Source of the DNA: Actinacidiphila yanglinensis
GTDB lineage: Bacteria; Actinomycetota; Actinomycetes; Streptomycetales; Streptomycetaceae
Reading direction: 5' to 3'
NCBI RefSeq assembly: GCF_900107965.1
Contig: NZ_FNVU01000006.1
Span: 389,337-453,336 of the forward strand
DNA length: 64,000 nt
How positions within the stretch are numbered: the first letter of the stretch is position 1; each line of letters starts with the position of its first letter. Below are positions 25,805 through 34,669 of the stretch, piece after piece. The position numbers and the translations under genes were made by a program. The notes below the pieces were generated by a model. That model was not told the origin of the DNA. It made no database searches and saw only the letters and a list, made by a program, of their open reading frames with translations.

Positions 25805-26960
25805 CCCGCACTCCCCGCCTCCCGGCCGCGGTCGCGGGCCGTACCGCCCGCGCGGCCGGCGCTTTCCCCCCGTCCCGCGCGGCGCCCGCCGCCACACCCT
25901 CCTGCGGGCGCAACTGGGCGCCGTCACGGCCCTCCTGGCCGTCCTGCTGGCGGCCTGCGGCTCGGGTTCGCCGTCCGGCTCCGCATCGTCCGGCGGCGGC
26001 TCGGCCACCAAGCTGACCGTGCCCGCCGGTTCGGTGTCCGCTGCTCAGGGCGCGTTCCAGTACACCGTCAGCCAGGGCTTCTTCCGCAAGAACGGCCTGT
26101 CGGTGACGACTCCGCTGTCCGCCGAGGGCCAGCTCAAGGCGTCCTTCGTGGCCGGGTCGGTCGACTTCGACCAACTGGCGGGCGGCGACGTCCTCGACCT
26201 GTACGCCAAGCACGTCGGCGTCAAGGTCATCGGCTGCACCGCGACGACCACCGGCTACTACCTCTACGCGAAAAAGGGCACGGCCTCCGTGGCGGCACTG
26301 GCCGGAAAGAACGTCGGGGTGCCGTCGCTGGGTGGCGCCCCACAGGTCGCGATGGAGGCGTACCTGGTCTCGAAGGGGCTGAAGGCCGACGCCGTCAAGT
26401 TCGTACCACTGGGCTCCATACCGAATGTGCTCACCGCCCTGACCAGCGGGAAGATCGACAGCGGCCTGCTGTCCACCCCCTTCAACTTCCGTGCGGACAA
26501 GGCAGACCTGGCCGACCTGGGCTACGCCACCGGCCCACCCACGCCCTACCTGGTGAACAGCAAGTGGGCGAAGCAGCACCCCGACTCCGTGACCGCGATC
26601 CTCAAGAGCCTGGCCGACGGCGCCTGGTCGTACCAGACACACAAGGACGACGCGGTGACGTCGCTGGGCAAGTTCCTGGGCCTCGACCCGTCCAAGCCCG
26701 CGGACAAGGCCACTCTCAGCAAGAGCTTCGACGCCTACCTACCGCCCGTCCAGGCACCCGTCGGCCGCTGCTCCGCCGACTACTTCACGCCGTACGTCAA
26801 GTACCAGCCCGCCTCCCAACGGCAGTCGCTGAAGAACCTGACCCCCCTGATCGACAACTCCTACGTGGACTCCCTAGACAAGCAGGGGTTCTACCAGAAA
26901 CTCCAGCAGACCTACGGCCCCCTGCCCAAGGGCACCACGCTCGCGCAGGTGCTGCGCTGA
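25797..26960 (+). CDS. ABC transporter substrate-binding lipoprotein, SsuA/NMT1-like
   Basis: A 387-residue lipoprotein. A long basic N-terminus precedes the hydrophobic stretch and lipobox LLAAC (Cys near residue 53). The mature part has the NMT1/SsuA fold: AFQYTVSQGFFRKNGLSV, SFVAGSVDFDQLAGGD, GKNVGVPSLGGAPQVAMEAYL and SGKIDSGLLSTPFN. It should sit on the outer face of the membrane and deliver the substrate to the permease. The start at 25797 overlaps the ATPase stop by 8 nt. The unusually long basic n-region may be a Tat-like signal, but no twin-Arg consensus is clear. Confidence 0.88.
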   Translation: MRDPHSPPPGRGRGPYRPRGRRFPPVPRGARRHTLLRAQLGAVTALLAVLLAACGSGSPSGSASSGGGSATKLTVPAGSVSAAQGAFQYTVSQGFFRKNGLSVTTPLSAEGQLKASFVAGSVDFDQLAGGDVLDLYAKHVGVKVIGCTATTTGYYLYAKKGTASVAALAGKNVGVPSLGGAPQVAMEAYLVSKGLKADAVKFVPLGSIPNVLTALTSGKIDSGLLSTPFNFRADKADLADLGYATGPPTPYLVNSKWAKQHPDSVTAILKSLADGAWSYQTHKDDAVTSLGKFLGLDPSKPADKATLSKSFDAYLPPVQAPVGRCSADYFTPYVKYQPASQRQSLKNLTPLIDNSYVDSLDKQGFYQKLQQTYGPLPKGTTLAQVLR

Positions 26961-27048
26961 GCCCCACATCCACCGGCCGGCCCCAGCCCGGTCCGGTCAG
27001 CCCACCCCGAGACACATCCCTGAGAACATCCGAGAAAGGCACGCAGCC

Positions 27049-27951
27049 ATGACGCTGAAGAAGCTCGTCAGCGAGACATCGAGCCCGATCTTCTCCCTGC
27101 CCTACTTCGTCGCACGCGACGAGGGCTACTTCGCGGAGGAGGGACTCGATGTCGAGCTGGTCCGCAAAGGCCAGCGCGACGTGGTGATCAAGCCGGTCGA
27201 GGACCACCACCTGATCTCCGCGTTCACCGCCAAGTCCTCCTTCGAGGACGGCGAGGCGTCACTCTACCGGGCCTGCGAATGGGGCCAGATCCGCCGGTCC
27301 TACGACAGCGGGCGCGGCGGCCAGGTCGTCAGCAAGCGGGCCGCGATCGGCAGCCAGGCGATCTACGTCCGGCCCGACGACCCGGCCAACCACCCGCAGG
27401 ATCTCGCGAACCGCACCGTGGCCGTGAACTTCCACCACGGCTCCCACTACATCGGCATCCAGACGCTGGAAGGCTTCCTCCGCAAGGAGGAGATCAACGT
27501 GGTCCATGTCGGCGGCCCGAAGGAGCGCTTCGAGGCGCTGCGCGACGGCAAGGTCGAAGCTGCCGCCGTCATGGAGCCGTGGATCACCGTGGCAGAGAAG
27601 CTCGGCTACAAGCTGATCGCCGAGGCATACTACGTCGGCGCCGAGATCGCCGACCCGAACCTGGACCCGGAGACCTTCACGGCGATCCAGCGGGCCGTCA
27701 TCAAGGCCGTCCACAAGATCAACGAAGACCCGAAGCCCTACCTCCACTACCTGATCGCCGACGTCCCCGAGGAGATCGTCCACCTCGACCCCTCGGACTT
27801 CCGCCGAGACCGGCTCCGCTACGCCGAGCCTGCCCCCTACCCGGCCGAGGAGTTCCAGCGCACCTACGACTGGATGGTGGCCTGGGACCTGATCCCGGAG
27901 GACGCCGACTTCACCCAGATCGTCGACAACCGCCTCCAGCTGGCCATCTGA
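27049..27951 (+). CDS. Cytosolic NMT1/SsuA-fold protein of the ABC operon
   Basis: A 300-residue protein with the periplasmic-binding-protein type II fold: LPYFVARDEGYFAEEGLDVELV, then NRTVAVNFHHGSHYIGIQTLEGFL, then FEALRDGKVEAAAVMEPW. Unlike a transport receptor it begins directly with the first strand and has no signal peptide or lipobox. The same fold without export signal is used by enzymes such as the desulfinase DszB. The DszB catalytic Cys is not matched here (Ser at the corresponding place). It could be a cytosolic sensor or an enzyme acting on the imported compound. It is the fourth gene of the operon, 88 bp after the lipoprotein gene, with GAAAGGCACG before the ATG. Confidence 0.75.
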   Translation: MTLKKLVSETSSPIFSLPYFVARDEGYFAEEGLDVELVRKGQRDVVIKPVEDHHLISAFTAKSSFEDGEASLYRACEWGQIRRSYDSGRGGQVVSKRAAIGSQAIYVRPDDPANHPQDLANRTVAVNFHHGSHYIGIQTLEGFLRKEEINVVHVGGPKERFEALRDGKVEAAAVMEPWITVAEKLGYKLIAEAYYVGAEIADPNLDPETFTAIQRAVIKAVHKINEDPKPYLHYLIADVPEEIVHLDPSDFRRDRLRYAEPAPYPAEEFQRTYDWMVAWDLIPEDADFTQIVDNRLQLAI

Positions 27952-27958
27952 ACCCCGC

Positions 27959-28006
27959 CGCCCCGTCCGCTCCCCCACCCCCTCCGGTCGGGAAGCGGGC
28001 GGGGCG
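27959..28006 (+). terminator. Terminator of the ABC operon
   Basis: CGCCCCGTCCGCT (27959-27971) pairs with AGCGGGCGGGGCG (27994-28006): 13 bp with one G-U pair and a 22-nt loop, beginning 7 nt after the last stop. Confidence 0.7.
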
Positions 28007-28093
28007 CCATCGGCCGGCGTGCAGGGGCCGCACTCCGCACGACGGAACGGACCACGAACGGCGCGCCCGTCAGCGACAGCCAGCGCGTCAACC

Positions 28094-28270
28094 TCACTCC
28101 CCGCACCGCCGCTCGCGTTCCTCGGACAGGTCGAACCCGGGCCGGAAGACCTGGAACGTGTCACGGTAGTCACGGCCCTGCGCGACGACCGCACCGAACA
28201 CGGCGGCGAAGGTATGCCGGGGCACACCGAGCCAGTCGGCCCACGTGCCGTACTCGCGAGTCTCGTCCAC
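28094..28270 (-). CDS. Small conserved-looking ORF, possibly frameshifted
   Basis: On the minus strand, a 58-codon frame from GTG 28270 encodes VDETREYGTWADWLGVPRH, then TFAAVFGAVVAQGRDYRDTF, ending in a charged tail. Composition is that of a real globular protein. There is no ribosome site at this GTG, and an in-frame stop lies two codons upstream. A second frame opens at a GTG overlapping the TPR gene stop (GTGA at 28314) and reads MSPIRVGTSQRPGDW up to the same point. One missing G near 28268 would join the two into one protein of about 73 residues. Family unknown. Confidence 0.4.
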   Translation of the reverse strand: MDETREYGTWADWLGVPRHTFAAVFGAVVAQGRDYRDTFQVFRPGFDLSEERERRCGE

Positions 28271-28310
28271 CAGTCACCCGGCCGCTGCGACGTGCCGACC
28301 CGGATCGGGC

Positions 28311-28754
28311 TCACCTCGAGGCGGGTTCGCCGGACAGGGCGCCTGCCATGCGCAGCCAGGGGACCGCCTCCGCGTCCCGGCCCTGTCGCTCCAAAGTACG
28401 GCCCAGCATCAGGTGGGCGTAGTGCTCGACCGGATCGCGGTCGAGCACCGCGCGCAGCTCTTCCTCGGCGCGCCGCAACTGGGCCGAGTGGTAGTACGCC
28501 CGGGAAAGCAGGAGCCGGGGCGCCACCTGGTCGGGGAACTCGGCGACGATGCCGACAAGGAGCTTCGCCGCGTCCGCATAGCTCTTCTCCTCGAAGAGCA
28601 GCTCGGCCCGCTCCCAGCGGTCCGCCGCGGTTTCCTCGCGTATCACGGGCCCACCGTCGCGGATGGCCGCGTCATCGAAGATGTGCAGAGCGCCCGCCCA
28701 GCGATCTGCGGTGGCCTCGCCGTTGGGACGGTACCGGTTGAACCTCTCGCTCAT
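28311..28754 (-). CDS. Small TPR-repeat protein
   Basis: A 147-residue soluble protein with two to three tetratricopeptide-like repeats: RAELLFEEKSYADAAKLLVGIV, PRLLLSRAYYHSAQLRRAEEEL and YAHLMLGRTLERQGRDAEAV. The N-terminal MSERFNRYRPNGEATADRWAG is not part of a known domain. TPRs mediate protein contacts, and the partner is not evident. The start ATG at 28754 follows a purine-rich GAGGAAGG. It may be followed in the same transcript by the small frame at 28094. Confidence 0.8.
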   Translation of the reverse strand: MSERFNRYRPNGEATADRWAGALHIFDDAAIRDGGPVIREETAADRWERAELLFEEKSYADAAKLLVGIVAEFPDQVAPRLLLSRAYYHSAQLRRAEEELRAVLDRDPVEHYAHLMLGRTLERQGRDAEAVPWLRMAGALSGEPASR

Positions 28755-28821
28755 GGCGGTCCTTCCTCAGGGGCCAGGGGGACATGCGGGGAGCCTTGAC
28801 CCCGCACTGGCGGCACAACCG

Positions 28822-29075
28822 TCACGCACCGGCCGCTATTCCGCCCCGGTCCGGCGCTCCCGTTCGACGCACACACCTCCCACGGTCGCTGAGCAGCCAG
28901 GCGGCCGCCTCGGCGATCTCCCGGGGCTCGCCCATCCCGCCCATCGGGATCCTTGCGCTCATCCGCTCGACCGTGCCAGGAGTCACAGCCTCCCATTCGT
29001 CAACCATCTCGGTGGCGGTACCACCGGGGTGATGCCGTTCAGCCGGATGCCGGCCGGGCTCCCGTTCGACACGAG
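28822..29075 (-). pseudogene. Short-chain dehydrogenase fragment, frameshifted
   Basis: The minus strand encodes the last 80 or so residues of an SDR: AGIRLNGITP, then in another frame GGTATEMVDEW, GEPREIAEAAAWLLSDR and a degraded GGIAAGA end with a stop at 28822. A base is missing at the P-GG turn near 29034, and the usual TGAxxxVDGG segment is damaged. No N-terminal half exists. It abuts a Tn3 transposase fragment. Confidence 0.75.
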
Positions 29076-29091
29076 TCAGCCCGTGCCGTGC

Positions 29092-29205
29092 CGCCGCCTC
29101 GTGGAGGAGAACCCCGCCGAGGGCCACAAGTTGGTGCCGCCGGCGTGGCGCAAGGCGGTGTACGCCAACCCGGATCTGCCCCAGGGCGCGGTGGACCGGG
29201 ACGCT
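29092..29205 (+). mobile_element. Tn3-family transposase fragment
   Basis: The plus strand reads VEENPAEGHKLVPPAWRKAV then YANPDLPQGAVDRDA. This matches my recollection of the C-terminal third of Tn3-type TnpA proteins, where PDLPxGAVDR(D/N)AYVVCVLEQL is conserved. The match stops abruptly after DRDA at 29205, where IS5-type sequence begins on the other strand. Confidence 0.65.
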
Positions 29206-29362
29206 CCGGCAGATCCCGCCACGGGACACCGGTCCGCACCCGGAGCAAGATCCCGTCGATCACCCGCCGGTGGTCGCTCCAGCGGCCACCACGCAGACCC
29301 GCCACCGGCAGATGCGGCTCCAGCCTGGCCCACTCCGCGCTCGTCAGATCACCCCGCCCCAT
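29206..29362 (-). mobile_element. IS5-family transposase 5' fragment
   Basis: From ATG 29362 the minus strand encodes MGRGDLTSAEWARLEPHLP, GGRWSDHRRVIDGILLRVRTG and VPWRDLPER. That is the standard start of an IS5-type transposase (DUF4096 region). The match ends at the Tn3 fragment. Only about 50 codons remain, so it is inactive. The next 210 bp up to 29573 show no gene. Confidence 0.8.
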
Positions 29363-29572
29363 GACCACCACAACGAACCGATCATGAGACGCTCACAAGA
29401 GCCGCCGGACAGGCCCTGGTTGTGGGCGTACGGCTCTGGTGAAGATCGTCGGTCAGCGGGCGTCTTCACGGTTCGTCAGGACTTTTGGTGAGTCTGTGAC
29501 ACGCTGCCCGGCCGGGACAATGCCCGGGCGTTGCGGCCCCCGCTACCAGGGGTTCGTGACTGCCAGCCGGCG

Positions 29573-31012
29573 TCAGCCCGCGTCGAGCAGCCCTCGTCCC
29601 AGCCAGTCGCGCGTGTCGCGCACGCCGGGGAGGACGAAGAAGTAGCCCCCGCCGACTGGGGAGATGTAGTCGACGAGTGGTTCGTCAACGAGGCGGGTCT
29701 GCACCGCCTCGAACTGCCGCACGACGTCCTGCTGATAGCAGCAGAAGACCAGGCCCATGTCGAGGTTTCCGACGGAGTCGATGCCACGGTCGAAGTTGAA
29801 GCCGCGGCGCAGGATGCGAGAGTCGTCCGTCTTCGCGGTGCGGGGGTTGGCCATGCGGATGTGGGCGTTCAGCGGGATGGCATTGCCGGCGGGGTCCTTG
29901 GGGTAATCGGGGGAATCGGTCTCCTCGGCGCCGTCCAGGGGGGCGCCGGTGTCCTTGCGCCGGCCGAACATCTTCTCCTGCTCGGTGAGGGAGACCCGGT
30001 CCCAGAACTCCACGAGCATCCGGATCATCCGGATGACCTGGTAGCTGCCGCCGGTGGCCCAAGAGGGTTCGCCGAGGCCGTCGGTGACCCACACCAGCCG
30101 GTCCATCTCGCGAGTGGACGACACGTCGGGGTTGACGATGCCGTCCTTGAAACCGAGCAGGTTGCGCTGCGCTCCGGTGGGGCGCGGGGCGTTCTGGAAG
30201 CCGTCGATGCGCCACTTGATCTGCATCGCCCCGCGGGAGTGACGGGCGATGTCGCGCAGGGCGTGCAGCACGGTGTCCGTGCTGCCGCCGCAGATCTGCA
30301 GCGAGAGGTCGCCGTGGCAATCGGCTGCCTGGAGGTTGTCGTTGGGGAAGATCCGCATGGGACTCAGGCGGCGCGGCTTGGCGGCGGCCAGGCCGTAGCG
30401 GTCGTCGAAGAGGGACGCGCCGACGCCTACGGTCACGGTGAGGGCGTCGGCGGGGACCGTCGGGCCCAGGATGCCGTTGTCGGAGGGCGGGGCCCCGACG
30501 CCGAGGTCGGCCGGGGTGCCGCCGGCGGTCAGGAAACGGGCCCGATCGGTGATCGTACGCAGCAGGCCGGCGAGTTCCGCCCGGTTGTCGGCGATCACGT
30601 CGAACGCGACGAAGGTGGCCGCGGCCGGTGCGGGGGTGGTGATGCCCGCCTGGTGCGCGCCGTGGAAGGGTACGGCGGGGGCGCGGCCCGGCTCCACGGT
30701 GTCTGAGGCGTGCGCGGTGCCGCCGCCGGCCGCCGACGTCAACGCGAAGCCGCCGCCCGCCAGCGCCGCAGCGCCGACTCCCGCGCCGAACACGGTCTTC
30801 ACGACGGACCTGCGCCCGGCGCCGATCGGGCAGGTGCTTTGCGGTGCCGAGGGGGCCTCATGGCCCTCGGGGGGAGGGGAGTCGGCGGACATCGGAGGGT
30901 TCCCTTCGGGGGCGGCGTGCTGCCGGGTGGGCGCGTGAGGAGCGCGGGTTTGCTCGTCGGTCGCCTGTTCGGCGCCGACGGACGTTGTAGCGGGCGGACG
31001 GGGCGTGCTCAT
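29573..31012 (-). CDS. efeB: Dye-decolorizing peroxidase EfeB
   Basis: A 479-residue exported heme peroxidase of the Dyp/EfeB type. After a variable N-terminus, a Tat signal follows ([21 protein letters not shown]). The Dyp GXXDG motif is in [12 protein letters not shown], with the distal Asp, and the proximal His region lies in the C-terminal half ([11 protein letters not shown]). EfeB works outside the membrane with EfeO and EfeU in ferrous iron uptake, oxidising Fe(II) or extracting iron from heme. Its start overlaps the upstream stop (ATGA). An internal ATG at [10 protein letters not shown] is an alternative start closer to the Tat signal. Confidence 0.93.
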   Translation of the reverse strand: MSTPRPPATTSVGAEQATDEQTRAPHAPTRQHAAPEGNPPMSADSPPPEGHEAPSAPQSTCPIGAGRRSVVKTVFGAGVGAAALAGGGFALTSAAGGGTAHASDTVEPGRAPAVPFHGAHQAGITTPAPAAATFVAFDVIADNRAELAGLLRTITDRARFLTAGGTPADLGVGAPPSDNGILGPTVPADALTVTVGVGASLFDDRYGLAAAKPRRLSPMRIFPNDNLQAADCHGDLSLQICGGSTDTVLHALRDIARHSRGAMQIKWRIDGFQNAPRPTGAQRNLLGFKDGIVNPDVSSTREMDRLVWVTDGLGEPSWATGGSYQVIRMIRMLVEFWDRVSLTEQEKMFGRRKDTGAPLDGAEETDSPDYPKDPAGNAIPLNAHIRMANPRTAKTDDSRILRRGFNFDRGIDSVGNLDMGLVFCCYQQDVVRQFEAVQTRLVDEPLVDYISPVGGGYFFVLPGVRDTRDWLGRGLLDAG

Positions 31013-33042
31013 CACGCGGACTTCCGGATCTCGAGGAGGTCGGGCACCGGCGCCAGGTCCTCCAGCAGTTGCCCGGTCCCTCCGTTGATCTTCTGCCGTG
31101 CCGGTACGTCCAGCCTCTCGACCGGCGTCCAGGTGGCGCCGCGGTGCGCGGCGTCCAGCAGGCCCTGCAGCCGGGCGATGTCGGCGTCGATGACGGTCAG
31201 CTGCTGCGGCGCCCGGCGGGTGATCAGCGGGCGCAGCACATCCAGCAGTTCGCGGGTGCCTGCCAGGTTGGCGTCGGCGGTGGCCAAGTTGCTGCCGCTG
31301 CCCTGGTCCGTGTCGCCGGTCAGCTCGAACTGGAGGGTGTTCTCCAGGATTTCGTGGCTGCGCAGCGGCAGGTCGGACGGGTCGAAGGGCTGCGTGGGGA
31401 ACGCCTTGCGCAGCCCGGTGACGTCCTTCATGAGCCGGTCGGCGAGGGGGCGCAGGGTCGCGGCGGACTGCCCGTGCCACAGGCCGTATTCGATGCGGTG
31501 GAAGCCGGTGAAGCCGGGGTCGGTGACGCCGCCGGGCAGGCCGTCCTTGCGGCCGTTGATCTTCGCGTCGAAGTCGGCGAAGGTGCCGTAGGCCGCACCG
31601 AGCGAGGAGTACGTGAGGTGCGCGGTCAGCCAGTCGGTGCGAGCCGCGCGGAGGTCGCCGGCCGTGAGGTCCGCGGTGAGCCGGGCGGTCTGCGTCCGGA
31701 GCTTGTCGAGCCCGGCGTCCACGTAGCTCCTGTACTCCGCGAGCGCCGGCTCCAGCTCCGAGGCGGTGAGCGGCAGTACGGGCTTGGCGGAACCGCCGCC
31801 GCTGACCCGTACCGTCGCGGAGGTCACGGCCTTGCCGCCGGTTGGCACGCAGCGCCATGCGTACGCGCCGCTGCCGACGGTGGCGACCAGGTCGCGGGTG
31901 GTGCCGGGGGCCAGGCCCTCGATCTCGCCGTACACCGCGTTGCTGGCCGGGTCGATGAGATAGACCTCGGATGCCTTGGTGCCGGTGTTGTGCATGCGGA
32001 ACGTCTGGCGGCCGGGCCGCGGGGCCGTGAAACCCTTGCCGCAGTCCGCCCCCGACACGCTCACGGTCGAGGCCGCGGCCTTCTTCCCGCCGGACGCGGC
32101 GATGACGACGCCGGCGGCGACGGCCGGGATGGCGACGACGGCCACCGGTACGGTCCAGCGCGGCACGCGCCGGGTGGCGACCGCGGTCGCGGGCGCTGCG
32201 GCGGTGGCCGCCGGCTTCGTCGCCGGGCCGAGCCGCAGCCCCCGCACGAACAGACTCGTGACCACGGCCAGATACGCCACATACGCCACGACCTGAAGCC
32301 ACGTCATCTGTGTCGTGAGGTTCAGTACTCCCTGCACGAGTTGCGCGTACCACGAGGTCGCGTCGACGTGCGCCGAGACGTCCACCAGGTACGCGCCACC
32401 GCCCGGCAGGAGCCTGCCCTCCTGGAGGTCGCGCACGCCGTAACCGAGCACGCCGGCCGCGATGACGATCAGCCCGAAGCCCGTCCAGGTGAAGAACCTG
32501 GTCAGATTGATCTTCAGGACGCGCTGGTAGAGCCCCCAGCACAGTCCGGTCGCCAGCACGATCCCGACGGCCCCGCCGAGCAGCGGCCCCGCGCCGGAAC
32601 CGTGCGCGGTCTGCGCGTTGGTCCACAGGAAGAGCGCGGTCTCCAGGCCCTCGCGGCCGACCGCGAGGAAGCTGGTGACGATCAGCGCACCGGCGCCCAT
32701 GGTGAGCGCGGCGGCTACCTTCTCCTTGATCTCACCGGACAGATTGCGCGCGTTCCTGCGCATCCAGAAGATCATCACGGTGACGAAGGCCACCGCGACC
32801 ACCGAGAGGCAGCCGCCGAAAGCCTCCTGGGCGGCGGTGGCCATCTGCTGCGAGCTGAATGTCAGCACCGCGCCGAAGCTGAGCGACAGGCCGACCGCGG
32901 CGGCGACACCGGCCCACACCTGCGGCAGCCGGTCCTTGTTGTCACCGCGGACCAGGGTGGCCACGAGGATCGAGACAACGAGTCCTGCCTCAAGGCCTTC
33001 CCGCAGACCTATCAGGAAGTTGGGGAACATGTTGTCCCACAT
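31012..33042 (-). CDS. Fused EfeU permease - cupredoxin - EfeO (M75) iron-uptake protein
   Basis: A 676-residue protein that joins two usually separate subunits. Residues 1-275 are an FTR1/EfeU permease with seven helices and both iron-binding REGLE motifs (14-18 and 130-134). A further helix at about 300-320 is followed by an EfeO cupredoxin-like domain (about 325-405) and an M75 imelysin-like domain (about 410-676) with HRIEYGLW carrying the HxxE metal motif. Topology would put the EfeO part outside, next to the permease. It is the first gene of the operon with efeB and lies under an iron box. Confidence 0.92.
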   Translation of the reverse strand: MWDNMFPNFLIGLREGLEAGLVVSILVATLVRGDNKDRLPQVWAGVAAAVGLSLSFGAVLTFSSQQMATAAQEAFGGCLSVVAVAFVTVMIFWMRRNARNLSGEIKEKVAAALTMGAGALIVTSFLAVGREGLETALFLWTNAQTAHGSGAGPLLGGAVGIVLATGLCWGLYQRVLKINLTRFFTWTGFGLIVIAAGVLGYGVRDLQEGRLLPGGGAYLVDVSAHVDATSWYAQLVQGVLNLTTQMTWLQVVAYVAYLAVVTSLFVRGLRLGPATKPAATAAAPATAVATRRVPRWTVPVAVVAIPAVAAGVVIAASGGKKAAASTVSVSGADCGKGFTAPRPGRQTFRMHNTGTKASEVYLIDPASNAVYGEIEGLAPGTTRDLVATVGSGAYAWRCVPTGGKAVTSATVRVSGGGSAKPVLPLTASELEPALAEYRSYVDAGLDKLRTQTARLTADLTAGDLRAARTDWLTAHLTYSSLGAAYGTFADFDAKINGRKDGLPGGVTDPGFTGFHRIEYGLWHGQSAATLRPLADRLMKDVTGLRKAFPTQPFDPSDLPLRSHEILENTLQFELTGDTDQGSGSNLATADANLAGTRELLDVLRPLITRRAPQQLTVIDADIARLQGLLDAAHRGATWTPVERLDVPARQKINGGTGQLLEDLAPVPDLLEIRKSA

Positions 33043-33084
33043 GAAGGTGCCCTCCCCGGACCGGTTCAGCGCAACGCCGATCCG

Positions 33085-33103
33085 TTAGCTTAGGCAAACC
33101 TTA
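33085..33103. promoter_or_regulatory. DmdR/IdeR iron box
   Basis: TTAGCTTAGGCAAACCTTA is a 19-bp site very close to the DtxR-family iron box TTAGGTTAGGCTAACCTAA. It lies 43-61 bp upstream of the EfeU-EfeO start. Iron-loaded DmdR/IdeR would repress the operon. Confidence 0.9.
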
Positions 33104-33107
33104 GCAG

Positions 33108-33133
33108 CTTCGTCTACAGCCATGTAGACGAAG
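33108..33133. promoter_or_regulatory. 26-bp palindrome with CTACA/TGTAG core
   Basis: CTTCGTCTAC (33108-33117) and GTAGACGAAG (33124-33133) are perfect 10-bp arms. The core is CTACA-N4-TGTAG. It stands directly beside the iron box, so the Efe operon may have a second regulator. Similar cores occur near 34650, 41160, 47990 and 48340. Confidence 0.65.
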
Positions 33134-33210
33134 ATTGTGCGGAAGGTTCCGGCGCCGCCCGGAGCGCCGGTGGCCGGTGTCGCGCCCTGCCGCTGCCGAG
33201 GCCGGCTGGC

Positions 33211-33237
33211 CTCCGGCAGGGTTTCGGCCTGCCGGAG
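33211..33237 (-). terminator. Terminator of the COG4705 gene
   Basis: CTCCGGCAGG (33211-33220) and CCTGCCGGAG (33228-33237) form a perfect 10-bp stem with a 7-nt loop, 89 nt past the COG4705 stop. It separates that gene from the Efe promoter. Confidence 0.7.
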
Positions 33238-33325
33238 CAACTCTGCGAGGTCGCCGGGCCGTCGCGGTTCCACTTTCGACGCTCCTTGTCCGGCCCGCGG
33301 GGAGATCGCCGGGCGAGTCGCCTGA

Positions 33326-34633
33326 TCAGAAGTGGTGACCGGTGAAGTCGCCCCGCAGCACGCCGAGTTGCTTTTCCTGCTCGGCTGCCGGAGCGGACTT
33401 GATGTTGCCGTGGTCGATGGCGTACGCCTTGAGGACCTCGTCCATCTGGTTGTCGAGCAGGGTCCAGGTGGTGGTGTTCACCGCCTGGAGCGAGGTGGCG
33501 TCCGCGTCCCAGTCGTCGCGCATCTTCTGCACGGTGGCGTGGGAGGCTGCGGCGCTTCCCGCCTTGTCCTGCGCGATCGCCGTCTGCACCAGCTTCTCGT
33601 ACTTCGTCACCGCCGCCGCGGTCTGGCCGGCGGTCATGGCAGCCTTCGGGCAGGCCGGCAGCGTCTCGCTCCGACCGGTCGGGTCGCACGTGACGTGCGG
33701 CTGGTGATGGGCCCAGACCAGCAGCGCGATGGTGGCGACGGCGAGCGTTCCGAATCCTCCCAGCCCGATGCGCTCCTTGCGCGGGTTGGTGGTGACCGGC
33801 AACCCGTGGGTCAGTTCGTAGGTTTCGGCGACGTCGCTGCGGCTGATCGCCAGGTAGATGACGGTGGCCAGAATGGCGCTGAGGAAGATCAGGCTCGTGG
33901 CGAAGGTACCCAGGCCCAGCCCGACGGGTTCGCCGGGGCTGGTCGCGGTCTTCGGGGAGGCGAGCCAGTCACCGATGTTGGCGCCGAGCGGGCGGGTGAG
34001 GATGTAGGCAAGCCAGAAGGAGAGCACCGGGTTGGCGCCGAACTTCCACAGTCCGGTGACCGCCGCGATGAGGCCCACCGGCAGGAGTACCGACGTGGCG
34101 GGCGTCCAGTTGGTCAGTTCGAGTGTCCAGTCGCCGGTGGCCGTGCCCAGCGCGAAGGTCACCAGGACGGTCAGCCAGTAGAACGCCTCGCGCGGGAAGG
34201 TGGTGATGCTGTGGATCGACAGGGTCCGCTCGCGCAGCCACCAGACCCCGAAGACGAGGACCAGCAGGCCCGAGAACACCGTCGTGCTGAGCCACAGCGG
34301 AACGTGTCGCTGATCGGTGAGCATGTCGGTGTAGAGGGTGCCGGTGACACTGACCACGACCACGGTGAGCCAGTAGGGGAACGGGCTGTAGCGCCTGGTC
34401 CGGAACTGGATGGTCAGCACGACCGCGAACACCGCGGTGAACAGCAGCATGGTGTTGGTCAGGCCGAAGCCCAGTGTGGTGTTGATGTAGTCGGCGAAAC
34501 TCTCGCCGACCGTCGTACAGAGGATCTTGATGATCCAGAACCAGAGCGTGACCTCGGGCACCTTGTTCAGAGCGCTGCTTCCCGCGGCGCCCTCCCGGGT
34601 CGCGGGAGTGGCAGGAGTGGTGGGAGTCGTCAT
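33326..34633 (-). CDS. COG4705-family integral membrane protein
   Basis: A 435-residue membrane protein. The first 280 residues hold about eight helices in two related halves: KVPEVTLWFWIIKILCTTVGESFADY, TLSIHSITTFPREAFYWLTV and further helices with ALGTATGDWTLE. This is the duplicated COG4705 family, whose exact function I am not sure of; export of a metal such as manganese has been suggested. After a last helix near 300, about 125 residues form a soluble, mostly helical tail with two cysteines (CDPTGRSETLPACP), not typical of the family. A CTACA/TGTAG operator lies 11 bp upstream of the start. Confidence 0.8.
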   Translation of the reverse strand: MTTPTTPATPATREGAAGSSALNKVPEVTLWFWIIKILCTTVGESFADYINTTLGFGLTNTMLLFTAVFAVVLTIQFRTRRYSPFPYWLTVVVVSVTGTLYTDMLTDQRHVPLWLSTTVFSGLLVLVFGVWWLRERTLSIHSITTFPREAFYWLTVLVTFALGTATGDWTLELTNWTPATSVLLPVGLIAAVTGLWKFGANPVLSFWLAYILTRPLGANIGDWLASPKTATSPGEPVGLGLGTFATSLIFLSAILATVIYLAISRSDVAETYELTHGLPVTTNPRKERIGLGGFGTLAVATIALLVWAHHQPHVTCDPTGRSETLPACPKAAMTAGQTAAAVTKYEKLVQTAIAQDKAGSAAASHATVQKMRDDWDADATSLQAVNTTTWTLLDNQMDEVLKAYAIDHGNIKSAPAAEQEKQLGVLRGDFTGHHF

Positions 34634-34643
34634 GTCGCGACGC

Positions 34644-34669
34644 TAGCGTCTACAAGCGTGTAGTCGCTA
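34644..34669. promoter_or_regulatory. Operator of the COG4705 gene
   Basis: TAGCGTCTACA (34644-34654) and TGTAGTCGCTA (34659-34669) form an 11-bp inverted repeat with one mismatch and core CTACA-N4-TGTAG. It lies 11 bp before the ATG, where bound protein would block initiation. Confidence 0.65.

Noticed and set aside
27049..27951. Identification of the fourth ABC-operon protein as the DszB desulfinase
   Set aside because: The fold and lack of signal agree, but the DszB active-site Cys in its N-terminal NCP motif aligns with Ser (SSP) here, and the other catalytic residues could not be placed.
29500..29570. Short GC-rich stem segments resembling a tRNA arm near the efeB end
   Set aside because: There is no acceptor stem, no anticodon arm and no complete cloverleaf. 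No tRNA was found anywhere in the window.
33085..33273. A 62-codon minus-strand frame with a good ribosome site (AAGGAG, 8 nt before a GTG)
   Set aside because: It runs through a perfect terminator hairpin (33211-33237), the operator palindrome and the iron box. Those elements explain the sequence better than a gene.
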